Assembly (NCBI RefSeq): GCF_965230735.1 | Contig: NZ_OZ246016.1 | Location: 868,001-932,000, forward strand | Length of the DNA stretch: 64,000 nt | DNA from: Motiliproteus sp965230735 | GTDB taxonomy: Bacteria; Pseudomonadota; Gammaproteobacteria; Pseudomonadales; Balneatricaceae | Reading direction: 5' to 3' | Made by a program: the position numbers and the translations under genes | Notes under the pieces: generated by a model | The model's database searches: none | Told to the model about the DNA's origin: nothing | Seen by the model: the letters and a program-made list of their open reading frames with translations, nothing else | Part shown: in pieces, positions 43,298 through 51,730 of the stretch | Layout: every line of letters starts with the position of its first letter | How positions within the stretch are numbered: position 1 is the first letter of the stretch

Positions 43298-44176
43298 TCA
43301 GGTCTCCAGTCCGGTGGTTTTGACGATGCAGTTAAAATCGTCTTGATCGGGAATTGTCGGTTCGCTGGCGGCCCAGATCTTGGCGACCTGCTCGGATAGC
43401 GGCAGCTCCAGCTCCAGATCACGACACAGCTTTTCGGCCAGGCGTACATCTTTGCGCATCAACTGCATCGTAAAGCCCGAATCGAAACCGTTATTGAGGA
43501 TCCAGCGGGGGAAGTTCACTTCGCTGACCGCGCTGCGACCGGAGCCGGCGTTCAGGCCTTCCAGCAGTTTGGCCGGATCCAGCCCGGCTTTTTGTCCCAG
43601 TGCGACGGCTTCGGCGGTGGTAACCAGGTGAGCGGCGCAAAGCAGGTTGTTGATCAGCTTGGCGGCATGTCCGCTGCCGGAGGGGCCAAGGTGAACGGCC
43701 TTGGCGCTCAGGGCCTCGATAAAGGGCTTCGCTCGCTGCAGATCCGCGTCCTTGCCGCCGATCACCATCACCATGGTGCCGGCGGCTGCTCCGGACGGGC
43801 CGCCGCTGACCGGAGCATCCAGCAGGGCGTGTCCCTGACTGGCCAGCTGCTCGGCCAGCCCTCGGGTGACGTCCGGCTCGGACGTGGAGGTGTCGATCAC
43901 CAGGGTCGATAGCTGGGCTGACTGCAAAATGCCATCGTCACCGACTATGACTTGCTTGACGTGCTGGGCGGTGGGTAGCGACAGCAGAATCACGTCGGCT
44001 TGCTGGCATAGCTGCGCGATGCTGTCGACCAGGGTGACACCGATCGCTTCGGCCGCCTGTCGCTGGGGGACACCTAGATCGGTGCCGAATACCTCAAAAC
44101 CGCCCCGCAGCAGGGATTGGCACATGCCATTACCCATACTTCCCAGGCCGATAACGCCAATTCTGTGTTTCACCAT
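43298..44176 (-). CDS. beta-hydroxyacid dehydrogenase (3-hydroxyisobutyrate dehydrogenase family)
   Basis: A 292-residue enzyme. The NAD(P)-binding start is IGVIGLGSMGNGMCQSLLRGG. The substrate motif is LLDAPVSGGPSGAAAGTMVMVIGG, and the catalytic lysine is in GSGHAAKLINNLLCAAHL. Family members act on 3-hydroxyisobutyrate, tartronate semialdehyde, sulfolactaldehyde and similar compounds. It heads the leftward gene set and diverges from the TRAP transporter genes across 444 nt. Confidence 0.93.
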   Translation of the reverse strand: MVKHRIGVIGLGSMGNGMCQSLLRGGFEVFGTDLGVPQRQAAEAIGVTLVDSIAQLCQQADVILLSLPTAQHVKQVIVGDDGILQSAQLSTLVIDTSTSEPDVTRGLAEQLASQGHALLDAPVSGGPSGAAAGTMVMVIGGKDADLQRAKPFIEALSAKAVHLGPSGSGHAAKLINNLLCAAHLVTTAEAVALGQKAGLDPAKLLEGLNAGSGRSAVSEVNFPRWILNNGFDSGFTMQLMRKDVRLAEKLCRDLELELPLSEQVAKIWAASEPTIPDQDDFNCIVKTTGLET

Positions 44177-44620
44177 TTTTCGCCTCTGCGTATTTGATTC
44201 TTGTTGAGCCCATGGCTTTGAACCGATTGTTACCGGTCTCTTTGTTCGGAAGAATGTCTTTAAAATTTCTTTATTGTTCTAATTTAGGCAACAAAAAGAA
44301 AATCAGCTGGCTTTGGGTGCATAAACAGCAGACCGAAAACCACGGATGGGTTTGTTACTGAACAGGGTTTGATTGAAGTGAGTTCTGAATTGAACGGATC
44401 GAAATCGGCGTTGCGAAATAGGCAACGCGAAAAAAAATCTTAGCAACAAATATCTTAGTACTCTCGATTAGCACCTTTAGGAAAGTGCAGGTTGATCTCT
44501 CGCAATATCTGTCTTTGGCAGTAAGTGACTAATCACTATTTTGGTCTGTCGCTGTTGCTTGCCGGAGATTCATCCGTCCTTGAACGCTTCCTACGATAAC
44601 AACAAATCGGAGTGTTAATC
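44177..44620. promoter_or_regulatory. divergent control region of the catabolic and TRAP genes
   Basis: 444 nt with no gene and a lower G+C content than its surroundings. It holds a perfect palindrome GCGTTGC-N7-GCAACGC (44408-44428), a good candidate operator, perhaps for the LysR regulator at the end of the leftward set. Exact promoters are not clear. The DctP ribosome binding site is GGAG at 44609-44612. Confidence 0.6.
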
Positions 44621-45646
44621 ATGCTGAAAACCCTGATCCAAAACCCCGGCGTTAAACAAATTGCCGGTTCGGTTGCGCTGGCCGCGACCCTGATGGCCCC
44701 GACCTATTCCCATGCGACAGAAGAGGTTGTTCTGGCCCATGCGATGTCAAACGATCATATCTTTAATCCGATCGCCGACCATTTCATGGCTTCGTTGGCG
44801 AAGAATGCGCCCGATGCGTTTGAGATCAAGTACCACCCGGGGGGTGACCTGGGCGATTGGACGTCTCAATTTGAGCAAACCATCGCCGGAGAGATCGGCA
44901 TGACGATGACCTTTCCGGCCACCGACTTCGACCCGCGATTGAATATTTCGATCATGGGGATGGTGGCCGACAGCTGGGACGATGCGGTCAAAATCTATGG
45001 CCCCGGCGGCTCGATGGTGGGGACCTATAACGAGATCTACGCCGGACTGAATATGAAATTGCTGGCGATCCTGCCGGTGGATTTCGGCGGTATCGCGATC
45101 CGTAAGGGGATGGGCAAGGTACCGGTCAACTTTCCGGAAGACGGTGCCGGCCTGAAGGTGCGGGTGCCGCCGATGCAGACCGCCATCAAGCGTTTTGAAT
45201 ACCTGGGCTTCAACCCGGTGCCGATGCCGTTCTCGGAGCTCTACACCGCGCTGCAGCTGGGGTCCGTCGACGGACGGACTTTCGGTCCGCCCTCTGAGAT
45301 CTGGCAGATGCGCGATGTGCTGGAGACCTATGTCTTTTCACGGGATTACTTCGAGCAGGGCGCTTTTCTGGTCAACCTGGATTGGTGGAATGACCTGAAT
45401 CCGGAGCAGCAGCAGGCGCTGCAGGCCGCCGCGGATGACGCCGCCAGCTGGGCCTGGCAGGAAGCGGAGCAGATCAGCGAAAAACTGATCGCCGACATCA
45501 AGGACTATGGCATCAATGTGGTTGAGCTGGATGCCGCCCAGCAGAGCAAACTGCGTCAGATCATCCAGGACAAGGAATGGACCTGGATGGAAGCGACCGT
45601 CGGTAAACATCTGGTCGAACAGATTCGCGCCACCACCGCTGAGTAA
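44621..45646 (+). CDS. TRAP transporter solute-binding protein (DctP type)
   Basis: A 341-residue periplasmic protein with a signal peptide (residues about 1-30, ending ATLMAPTYSHA). The family core is present: YHPGGDLGDWTSQFEQTIAGEIGMTMTFPATDFDPRL and GAGLKVRVPPMQTAIKRFEYLGFNPVPMPFSELYTALQLGSVDG. The arginine in KVRVP normally holds the substrate carboxylate. After VDG the sequence is RTFGPPSEIWQ rather than the usual QENP type, hinting at a different ligand pocket. The ATG at 44621 has GGAG upstream. Confidence 0.93.
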   Translation: MLKTLIQNPGVKQIAGSVALAATLMAPTYSHATEEVVLAHAMSNDHIFNPIADHFMASLAKNAPDAFEIKYHPGGDLGDWTSQFEQTIAGEIGMTMTFPATDFDPRLNISIMGMVADSWDDAVKIYGPGGSMVGTYNEIYAGLNMKLLAILPVDFGGIAIRKGMGKVPVNFPEDGAGLKVRVPPMQTAIKRFEYLGFNPVPMPFSELYTALQLGSVDGRTFGPPSEIWQMRDVLETYVFSRDYFEQGAFLVNLDWWNDLNPEQQQALQAAADDAASWAWQEAEQISEKLIADIKDYGINVVELDAAQQSKLRQIIQDKEWTWMEATVGKHLVEQIRATTAE

Positions 45647-45746
45647 TTGCTCAGCCCTGTCAAAGACCGGCAGCCTGTCGGTCTTTCGATTCTTATCAGA
45701 GCCCACTTCCAGAGCACATTTACAGTGCCAGTCGGAGGCCTTACCC

Positions 45747-46292
45747 ATGATTTCTCTGTTTGCCCGCGCCGATCGCTATCTGGCGCAGTTTTCTCGTCTC
45801 TGCTTGGTGGGCCTGACACTGCTGCTGGCCGGTCTGATGGCGGTGGCGGTGTTTCTTCGCTATGTGATGGATCAAGCCTTTCCCGCCATCGAAGAGATCA
45901 GCATCCTGGCCGGATTGTGGCTGTACTTCATCTCGATGGTGGTGGTGACCCGCGAACGCAGTCACCTGACCGGCGGCATTCTCGACCTGCTTAATCTGAG
46001 TCCCCGAACCCGGGTGCTGATCAAGGGGTTCAATGACCTGGTCGGCTTGCTGGTGATCGGCTTTTTCGGTTTCTACGCCTTCAAGTACCTGCTGTTTGTC
46101 ATGAAGATCAACCGGGTCAGCACCAATTTGGGTTGGCCGACCGCGTTCTGGGTCGGCGCCGCGATTGCCGGTTTTACCCTGATGGCGCTGTACAAGGTGC
46201 GCGACCTGTTTATCCACAAAAATTCCTACACCGAGTTCGACAACAAATCGCCTCACCCGGCCGATGCGACGCTGGAGGAGATCAGCCGATGA
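45747..46292 (+). CDS. TRAP transporter small permease (DctQ type)
   Basis: A 181-residue membrane protein with four hydrophobic segments. The DctQ motif is AFPAIEEISILAGLWLYFISMVVVTRERSHLTGGILDLL. The ATG at 45747 has GGAGG 8 nt upstream. It pairs with the large permease, whose start overlaps its stop by 4 nt. It is 100 nt downstream of the binding-protein gene. Confidence 0.93.
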   Translation: MISLFARADRYLAQFSRLCLVGLTLLLAGLMAVAVFLRYVMDQAFPAIEEISILAGLWLYFISMVVVTRERSHLTGGILDLLNLSPRTRVLIKGFNDLVGLLVIGFFGFYAFKYLLFVMKINRVSTNLGWPTAFWVGAAIAGFTLMALYKVRDLFIHKNSYTEFDNKSPHPADATLEEISR

Positions 46293-47593
46293 CAACCCTA
46301 TCGATAACCCTGTTTCTGATTGTGACCCTGCTGCTGGTGGGGATGCCGGTCGCCTATGTCTTCGGCGTGGGGGCGGTCAGCTTTGTGTTGCTGACCGGCA
46401 AAAGCATGAGCTATCTGGTCCCCCACGCGTTCTGGCAACTGGGCAGCTTTGCGCTGCTGTCGCTGCCGCTGTTTATCATTGCCGGCGCGCTGATGGGGGC
46501 CAGTGGTATCTCCGATCGGCTGGTCCGCTTTGTGAATGCCTTTGTCGGGCCGATTCGTGGCGGGCTGGGGTCGGTGACCATCGTCACCTGCGCCCTGTTT
46601 GGTGCCATTGCCGGTTCCGGCGCCTCGGCGATTGCGGCGATCGGTTCGATCATGATTCCGAAGATGGTCGACCAGGGCTATCCGCGCGGTTATGCCACCG
46701 CACTGGTGGGCTGCTCGTCGGTGTTGGCACTGCTGATTCCACCCAGTGTGCCGATGATCATCTTCGCCTTGACCAGTGGGGTGTCGGTGGCGGCGGCCTT
46801 CCTGTCGACCATTCTGCCCGGCGTGACCATCGCGTTGATCTACTGCCTGATCAACTATCTGTTTGTGCGTAACCGTCAAGGGATGCGGGTTGAAGAGAAG
46901 ATCTCGTTGCCCGAGCGTCGCCGTGTCATTGCCGGTGCCAGCAAAGAAGCCAGCTGGGCGTTGCTGATGCCGGTGATCATGTTGGGCGGCATCTACGGCG
47001 GTATCTTTACCCCCACCGAGGCTGCGGCCGTGGCGCTGGTCTATACCCTGCCGGTCGGCTTCCTGATCTATAAGGGGCTGACGTTCCAGAGTGCCGCGAC
47101 GGCGATTATCAAGGGGGCGATCAGCACTGGATCAATCATCGCGATGATCTTCTTCCTGTTCGTGATGAGTCGGGTGATGATCATGGAACAGGTGCCCCAG
47201 CAGCTGTCGGATTTCCTGATCGGGCTGTCGGATAACCCCGTCGTGATCCTGTTGCTGATCAATCTGATTCTGATCGGCATCGGGATGCTGGTGGATGATG
47301 TTTCCGGCAGTATTCTGGCCTCGATAATCCTGATGCCGGTGGCGCTGGATCTGGGTGTCCATCCGATCCACTTCGCCGCGATTGTCGGCACTAATCTGGG
47401 GCTGGGTAATATCACCCCACCCTGCGCGCCGCTGTTGTACATGGCCGGTTCGGTGGGCAAATCCGCCTTCCACGAGTACCTGAAGCCGACCCTGCGCTTT
47501 ATCCTGCTGGGCCATCTGCCGGTGGTGTTGGCGGTCACCTTTATCTCGGATCTGGCACTGTTGTTGCCGCGTTGGGTGATGGGAATCGAGTGA
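46289..47593 (+). CDS. TRAP transporter large permease (DctM type)
   Basis: A 434-residue membrane protein with about twelve segments. Signature sequences include LPLFIIAGALMGASGISDRLVRFVNAFVGPIRGGLGSVTIVTCALFGAIAGSGASAIAAIGSIMIPKM and GGIYGGIFTPTEAAAVALVYTL. It drives sodium-coupled uptake of the solute delivered by the DctP protein. It starts at 46289 inside the DctQ stop codon. Confidence 0.95.
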   Translation: MTTLSITLFLIVTLLLVGMPVAYVFGVGAVSFVLLTGKSMSYLVPHAFWQLGSFALLSLPLFIIAGALMGASGISDRLVRFVNAFVGPIRGGLGSVTIVTCALFGAIAGSGASAIAAIGSIMIPKMVDQGYPRGYATALVGCSSVLALLIPPSVPMIIFALTSGVSVAAAFLSTILPGVTIALIYCLINYLFVRNRQGMRVEEKISLPERRRVIAGASKEASWALLMPVIMLGGIYGGIFTPTEAAAVALVYTLPVGFLIYKGLTFQSAATAIIKGAISTGSIIAMIFFLFVMSRVMIMEQVPQQLSDFLIGLSDNPVVILLLINLILIGIGMLVDDVSGSILASIILMPVALDLGVHPIHFAAIVGTNLGLGNITPPCAPLLYMAGSVGKSAFHEYLKPTLRFILLGHLPVVLAVTFISDLALLLPRWVMGIE

Positions 47594-47769
47594 TCCGAGA
47601 GGTCGCTCCCCGCAGCCTCGACTCTGGGTTGGGGCTGCGAAGGGTACAGTTTGAAAAAAACGAGGGGTACAGTGGGGGAAGGCGGACGGCTGGGATGACG
47701 GTTAAACCTGATTGTGGCTCTCAAATCACTGACATCAAAGGCGTACTCTGGCTCCATTCCAAGGTTTGA

Positions 47770-47792
47770 TTAACGGCAGAGCCGTTAAGGAG
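47770..47792 (+). promoter_or_regulatory. palindromic hairpin abutting the ribosome binding site, copy 1
   Basis: TTAACGGC (47770-47777) and GCCGTTAA (47781-47788) enclose AGA. The last two bases are also the start of the AAGGAG ribosome binding site (47787-47792). The same arrangement recurs before the second NorE-like gene. Confidence 0.7.
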
Positions 47793-47801
47793 CTGTATCC
47801 C

Positions 47802-48458
47802 ATGAGCGCCGGCCAAGCCGCTGCAACGTTGTCCGTGGGCGAGTCTGTCGCCGTATTAGATAACACGTCCTCTCAAAACCCCTCTGCCTCAAGGATTAGC
47901 CTATTGGGCCGGGTGCCCGGTAATGGCGCGATCTGGGTCGGCATCTTTGCCGAGATGACCGAGTTCGCGTTTATGTTCCTGATCTATTTTATTGCCAAGG
48001 TGCATTACCTGGAGCTGTTTGATCAGGGGCCGCAGCAGCTCCACACGATGGCGGGCACCCTCAATACCCTGGCGCTGTTGACCAGCAGTTACTGTGTCGC
48101 CAAGGCGATGGTGGCGGTGCGGCGTAGCGATAATAAGGTGGCGGCTCGCTGGTTGTGGGGCACCATCGGTTGCGCACTGTTCTATCTGGCCGTCAAAGCC
48201 TGGGAGTATCAGTGGAATACCGAACAGGGGATCGCCGTCGATACCAACCTATTCTTCACCGTCTACTACTACATGACCTTCAACCACTTCCTGCACGTGG
48301 CCTGGGGCGGTTGCGCGGTGCTCTGGGTGATCTTCCGGCTCAAGCGCGGCGCCTACAGCGCCGAGGATCATGAAGGGATGGAGGCGGTCGCCTGCTACTG
48401 GCACATGATCGATCTGGTCTGGATCATTATCTTCCCACTGCTCTATGTCCTGAGGTAA
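47802..48458 (+). CDS. NorE-like cytochrome c oxidase subunit III family protein, copy 1
   Basis: A 218-residue membrane protein. After a polar N-terminus of about 45 residues come five hydrophobic segments ending in DHEGMEAVACYWHMIDLVWIIIFPLLYVLR, the COX3 C-terminal block with its conserved Glu, His and Asp. The short form fits NorE, an accessory of nitric oxide reductase. The ATG at 47802 has AAGGAG 9 nt upstream. No norB, norC or oxidase subunit I/II lies nearby. A NorF-like gene follows after 6 nt. Confidence 0.88.
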   Translation: MSAGQAAATLSVGESVAVLDNTSSQNPSASRISLLGRVPGNGAIWVGIFAEMTEFAFMFLIYFIAKVHYLELFDQGPQQLHTMAGTLNTLALLTSSYCVAKAMVAVRRSDNKVAARWLWGTIGCALFYLAVKAWEYQWNTEQGIAVDTNLFFTVYYYMTFNHFLHVAWGGCAVLWVIFRLKRGAYSAEDHEGMEAVACYWHMIDLVWIIIFPLLYVLR

Positions 48459-48464
48459 ACGGCT

Positions 48465-48755
48465 ATGACTCTTTCTTACACAAGAATGTTGGATGCTGTC
48501 TGGTTGCTGCTGATGGCCCTGACGATCAGTAGCGCTCTGTTGGCCGAATCAGCCGATCCCAGTTTGCTGGTAACCCTGTTCGTGGCGATTTCGGTGGCGA
48601 TCAAAGGTGGGCTGGTGGTGGAGCGCTTTATGGAGTTGCGAACGGCGCACCCCTATATCCGGTTTTCGATGGGGCTGTTTTTTGTGGTGCTGCCGCTGTT
48701 GATGCTGCTGGTGTTCCTGTTCCCGGAGCAGATCGCGGACCTGACCCGAATCTAG
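48465..48755 (+). CDS. NorF-like cytochrome c oxidase subunit IV family protein, copy 1
   Basis: A 96-residue protein with three hydrophobic segments (VWLLLMALTISSALLAE, SLLVTLFVAISVAIKGGLVV, FSMGLFFVVLPLLMLLVFLF), the size and pattern of NorF/COX4-like proteins. RFMELRTAHPYIRFSMG is the family core. It pairs with the NorE-like protein upstream. Confidence 0.85.
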   Translation: MTLSYTRMLDAVWLLLMALTISSALLAESADPSLLVTLFVAISVAIKGGLVVERFMELRTAHPYIRFSMGLFFVVLPLLMLLVFLFPEQIADLTRI

Positions 48756-49125
48756 GCTAGGCGGGTCTCTCGCCACACCCGGCCCTTCGGGGCCGTACCC
48801 CCTGTCGATCTTCCCGGCCATCCCTCCCGTTGGATTCAATTTGGGACCGAATTTCGGTCCCGATCACAAGTTTGGCTTCAAATTGATCTATTGTTTTGGA
48901 TGCTGGCCACCGTAGCAGGAGGGCGTGCTTCTGCTACAAGCGAGTCAGCGTTTGAGTTAATCCGGGTTCAGCGTAGCGATCTGAGCCAAGCGGGAGTGTT
49001 GCGGGCCGATGGCCCAACGGATCCGAATAAGGCCGGCTTTTGCCGATTTATCGCGGGTCGTCACGGATCTGTTGTGAGCACTTCCGGAGCCATTTAACGG
49101 CGGGACCGTTAAGGAGCTGTATTTG
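48756..49125 (+). other. spacer between the two NorE/NorF-like pairs
   Basis: 370 nt with no credible gene. It contains a UUCG-capped hairpin CGGCCC-TTCG-GGGCCG (48780-48795) just after the first pair. A second perfect stem GGGACCGA-att-TCGGTCCC follows at 48843-48861. Copy 2 of the palindrome/ribosome-binding block lies at its end. Confidence 0.6.
49094..49116 (+). promoter_or_regulatory. palindromic hairpin abutting the ribosome binding site, copy 2
   Basis: TTAACGG (49094-49100) and CCGTTAA (49106-49112) enclose CGGGA, and AAGGAG (49111-49116) begins in the right arm exactly as in copy 1. The arms are the same in both copies while the loop differs. Confidence 0.7.
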
Positions 49126-49806
49126 ATGCGCGACAACCAAGTCTCCGAGGTGCTTTCCGTGGACCAGGCAGGCGTTGCGCTACCCTCGTCGGACCAGCAC
49201 TCGGCCTCGGCCAATCCGGACGCTGCGTCAGATGCGATCACCAAGCCGAAACCGGGGCGGGTGCCGGGAAACAAGGCGGTCTGGTTCGCCATCTATACCG
49301 AGATGACCGAATTCGGGGTCATGTTCCTGATCTACTTTATCGCCAAGGTTCATTCTCAGGAGATGTTCGATCAGGGGCCGCAGCAGCTCAATACCCTGGC
49401 CGGCACGCTCAATACCCTGGCGATGCTGAGCAGCAGCTTCTGTGTCGCGCGGGCGATGGTGGCGATCCGGCGCGATGCCGTGCGCGATTCGATTCGTTGG
49501 CTCTGGGGCACCATCGGCTGCGTGCTGTTCTATCTGGTGGTGAAAATCTGGGAGTACCTGTTGAACGCCGAGCAGGGGTTCTCGGTTTATACCAACCTGT
49601 TTTTTACCGTCTATTACTACCTGACCTTCAATCACTTCATCCATGTGATCTGGGGTGGCGGGGCGATCCTTTGGGTGATTATCCGGCTCCATTACGGCGC
49701 CTACAGTGCCAAGGACCACGAAGGGATGGAAGCGGTGGCTTGCTACTGGCACATGATCGATCTGGTCTGGATCGTGATCTTCCCGCTGGTCTACGTGTTG
49801 AGGTAA
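49126..49806 (+). CDS. NorE-like cytochrome c oxidase subunit III family protein, copy 2
   Basis: A 226-residue homologue of the protein at 47802-48458. From RVPGNKAVW onward roughly seven in ten residues match by eye, and the end DHEGMEAVACYWHMIDLVWIVIFPLVYVLR is almost the same. The first 45 residues have diverged fully. The ATG at 49126 uses the same AAGGAGCTGTAT leader. The NorF-like copy 2 follows after 7 nt. The pair is a tandem duplication, old enough to have drifted. Confidence 0.88.
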   Translation: MRDNQVSEVLSVDQAGVALPSSDQHSASANPDAASDAITKPKPGRVPGNKAVWFAIYTEMTEFGVMFLIYFIAKVHSQEMFDQGPQQLNTLAGTLNTLAMLSSSFCVARAMVAIRRDAVRDSIRWLWGTIGCVLFYLVVKIWEYLLNAEQGFSVYTNLFFTVYYYLTFNHFIHVIWGGGAILWVIIRLHYGAYSAKDHEGMEAVACYWHMIDLVWIVIFPLVYVLR

Positions 49807-49813
49807 TCGGGCT

Positions 49814-50104
49814 ATGTTCGCGTCCTATTCCAAGTTGCTGAACGGTATCTGGCTACTGTTGATGGTGTTGACGATCAGTAGCGGTTGGCTGGCAGAGTCG
49901 GCCGATCCCAGCCTGTTGGTGACCCTTTTTATTGCGGCGACCGTGTCGCTGAAAGGCATCATGGTGGTGGAACACTTTATGGAGCTGAAATACGCCCACC
50001 CCTATATTCGGTTCTCGATGGGGCTGTTCTTTGTGGTGATGCCGGTGCTGATGATCCTGGTGTTCCTGTATCCGGAGCAGATTGCCGATCTGACCCGGCT
50101 GTAG
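49814..50104 (+). CDS. NorF-like cytochrome c oxidase subunit IV family protein, copy 2
   Basis: A 96-residue homologue of the protein at 48465-48755, of equal length. AESADPSLLVTLF and HPYIRFSMGLFFVV and EQIADLTR are shared. It has three hydrophobic segments and completes the second pair. Confidence 0.85.
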   Translation: MFASYSKLLNGIWLLLMVLTISSGWLAESADPSLLVTLFIAATVSLKGIMVVEHFMELKYAHPYIRFSMGLFFVVMPVLMILVFLYPEQIADLTRL

Positions 50105-50214
50105 TGATTGCGCGCCTGGCACTGCTGATAGCGTTCTCCATCCTCAGTGATTGGCTCTAGCGCTTCGCTGGTATAGCCTGAGGGCTTTGACAGTGATGAT
50201 TGAGGGGCGGTGTG

Positions 50215-50877
50215 ATGGCGGATTCGGACAGCTACTATTCGGTGGATGATGTGGCAGCGGTGGCCGAGATGCTCAAGCGGCAAAGCCTGGCCTACGATCA
50301 GCTGTTCGAGAACCTGGCCAAGCAGATGTATGTCGAGCTGCAGCGCAGTGACAGCGACGGGGTGGGGTTGAGCCAGTGCTATCAACTGGCCGAGCAGGCC
50401 CTGAGCGATTTTCAGCAGCATTTCCCCAGCTCCGGAGCCCTGGCTTGTCACAAGGGCTGCGCCCATTGTTGCCACCTGAAAGTCGAAACGCCCCCCCAGG
50501 TAGTGGCCGATATCGCTGCCTATATCCAAAGCCGCTTCAGCCCCGAGGAGCTGGATCAGCTACGGCAGCGATTGGCGCAATATCCGCAGCACCCCGAGCT
50601 GGCCTTTGAAAAGCCGCCCTGTCCGCTGTTGGACCAGAATCAGCAATGCTCAATCTATCCCCGTCGCCCGCCCTCGTGCCGGGCCTTCACCTCACCGGAT
50701 GTGGAACTCTGTATTCGTTCGGTCAAGCAGGGCTCCCAGGTGCCGCAACAGCCGATCACGGTCCGGGTCTACCAGGCGTTGACCAATGCGTTGATGGCAG
50801 TGGCGCAGCAGCAGGGCGCTTCTCAGCAGTCGTCGTTAGTTCCGGCGTTACGGGCCGCCCTGAATGATGGGGCCTGA
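50215..50877 (+). CDS. YkgJ family cysteine-cluster protein
   Basis: A 220-residue soluble protein. The cysteine cluster ALACHKGCAHCCHLKVETPPQ, with CPLLDQNQQCSIYPRRPPSCRAF downstream, fits YkgJ/Fe-S or zinc-binding proteins of unknown activity. The ATG at 50215 is chosen (GAGGGGCGG upstream); the frame extends to 50200 without homology. It stands alone after the NorE/NorF pairs. Confidence 0.88.
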   Translation: MADSDSYYSVDDVAAVAEMLKRQSLAYDQLFENLAKQMYVELQRSDSDGVGLSQCYQLAEQALSDFQQHFPSSGALACHKGCAHCCHLKVETPPQVVADIAAYIQSRFSPEELDQLRQRLAQYPQHPELAFEKPPCPLLDQNQQCSIYPRRPPSCRAFTSPDVELCIRSVKQGSQVPQQPITVRVYQALTNALMAVAQQQGASQQSSLVPALRAALNDGA

Positions 50878-50961
50878 CCGATGCGTATCCGACTAATAGC
50901 CACAAGACCGAATAGATTCAACGGCCTAGAATAACCAGATTGTTGTTCAGGGTATAAAACG

Positions 50962-51717
50962 ATGGCTGTTATAGCATCCCGATTATCAGCGTTGATTCTG
51001 TTGTTGCTGGCGGGCACGGTAGTTGCCAAACCGGTATTGAAATTTGCGGCGGCCGAGTGGGTACCCTATACCACCGCCAGTATGACCAGTGGTGGGGTAG
51101 CCGCCGAAATCGTCCAGGCGGCGTTTAAGCAGGTCGATTACGACGTCGAGGTCCTGATCTATCCCTGGCAGCGTGCCCAGAACATGGTGAAGCAGGGCGC
51201 ACTGGATGGGATGGCGATCGCCTGGTTCACCGACGAGCGTAATCTGCGCATGCTCTACAGCCGCCCCTACCTGAATACTGAAATTGTGTTGCTGCAGCAT
51301 CGCGACGACGACAACTCCTATGCTCAACCGAAGTCGATGGAAGGGAAGTTATTTGCGGTGATTCGCGGCTATGGCTACCTGAACTCAATCCCGACCAATT
51401 ACTATCAGACCAGCGTTTCCGACAGTCTTGAGCAGAGTCTGATGATGCTCGGGCGGAAGCGGGTCGACCTAACCTTGGAGGAGCGCCTTAACGCGTTCCA
51501 CCGGTTGGCATTGATGACGGACGACGAGCGGCAGCGGGTCCGCTTTGGCCGCTCGCTGCAGGTCCGGCCTCTGCACCTGACCGTCTCACGGGGGCATCCA
51601 AACCATCGACGGATCATCGACGACTTCAACCACGGCTTAGATCTGCTGATTGAAAAGGGCGACTACGCCAGGATTTTGAAGCGCTACGACCCGTCACCGA
51701 TCAGTGTGGCTCACTGA
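50962..51717 (+). CDS. periplasmic solute-binding protein, family 3 type
   Basis: A 251-residue protein with a signal peptide (SALILLLLAGTVVA) and the family 3 layout (KFAAAEWVPYTTASMTSGGVAAEIVQAAFKQVDYDVEVLIYPWQRAQNMVKQGALDGMAIAWFTDERN). No permease or ATPase lies next to it. Such orphans often feed a sensor or a remote transporter, or replace one. The ligand is unknown. Confidence 0.88.
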   Translation: MAVIASRLSALILLLLAGTVVAKPVLKFAAAEWVPYTTASMTSGGVAAEIVQAAFKQVDYDVEVLIYPWQRAQNMVKQGALDGMAIAWFTDERNLRMLYSRPYLNTEIVLLQHRDDDNSYAQPKSMEGKLFAVIRGYGYLNSIPTNYYQTSVSDSLEQSLMMLGRKRVDLTLEERLNAFHRLALMTDDERQRVRFGRSLQVRPLHLTVSRGHPNHRRIIDDFNHGLDLLIEKGDYARILKRYDPSPISVAH

Positions 51718-51730
51718 TTCAGCCTCGGGA

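Noticed and set aside
47594..47801. FNR/DNR box upstream of the NorE-like gene
   Set aside because: The best match (ATCACTGACATCAA) has only one good half-site and three mismatches in the other.
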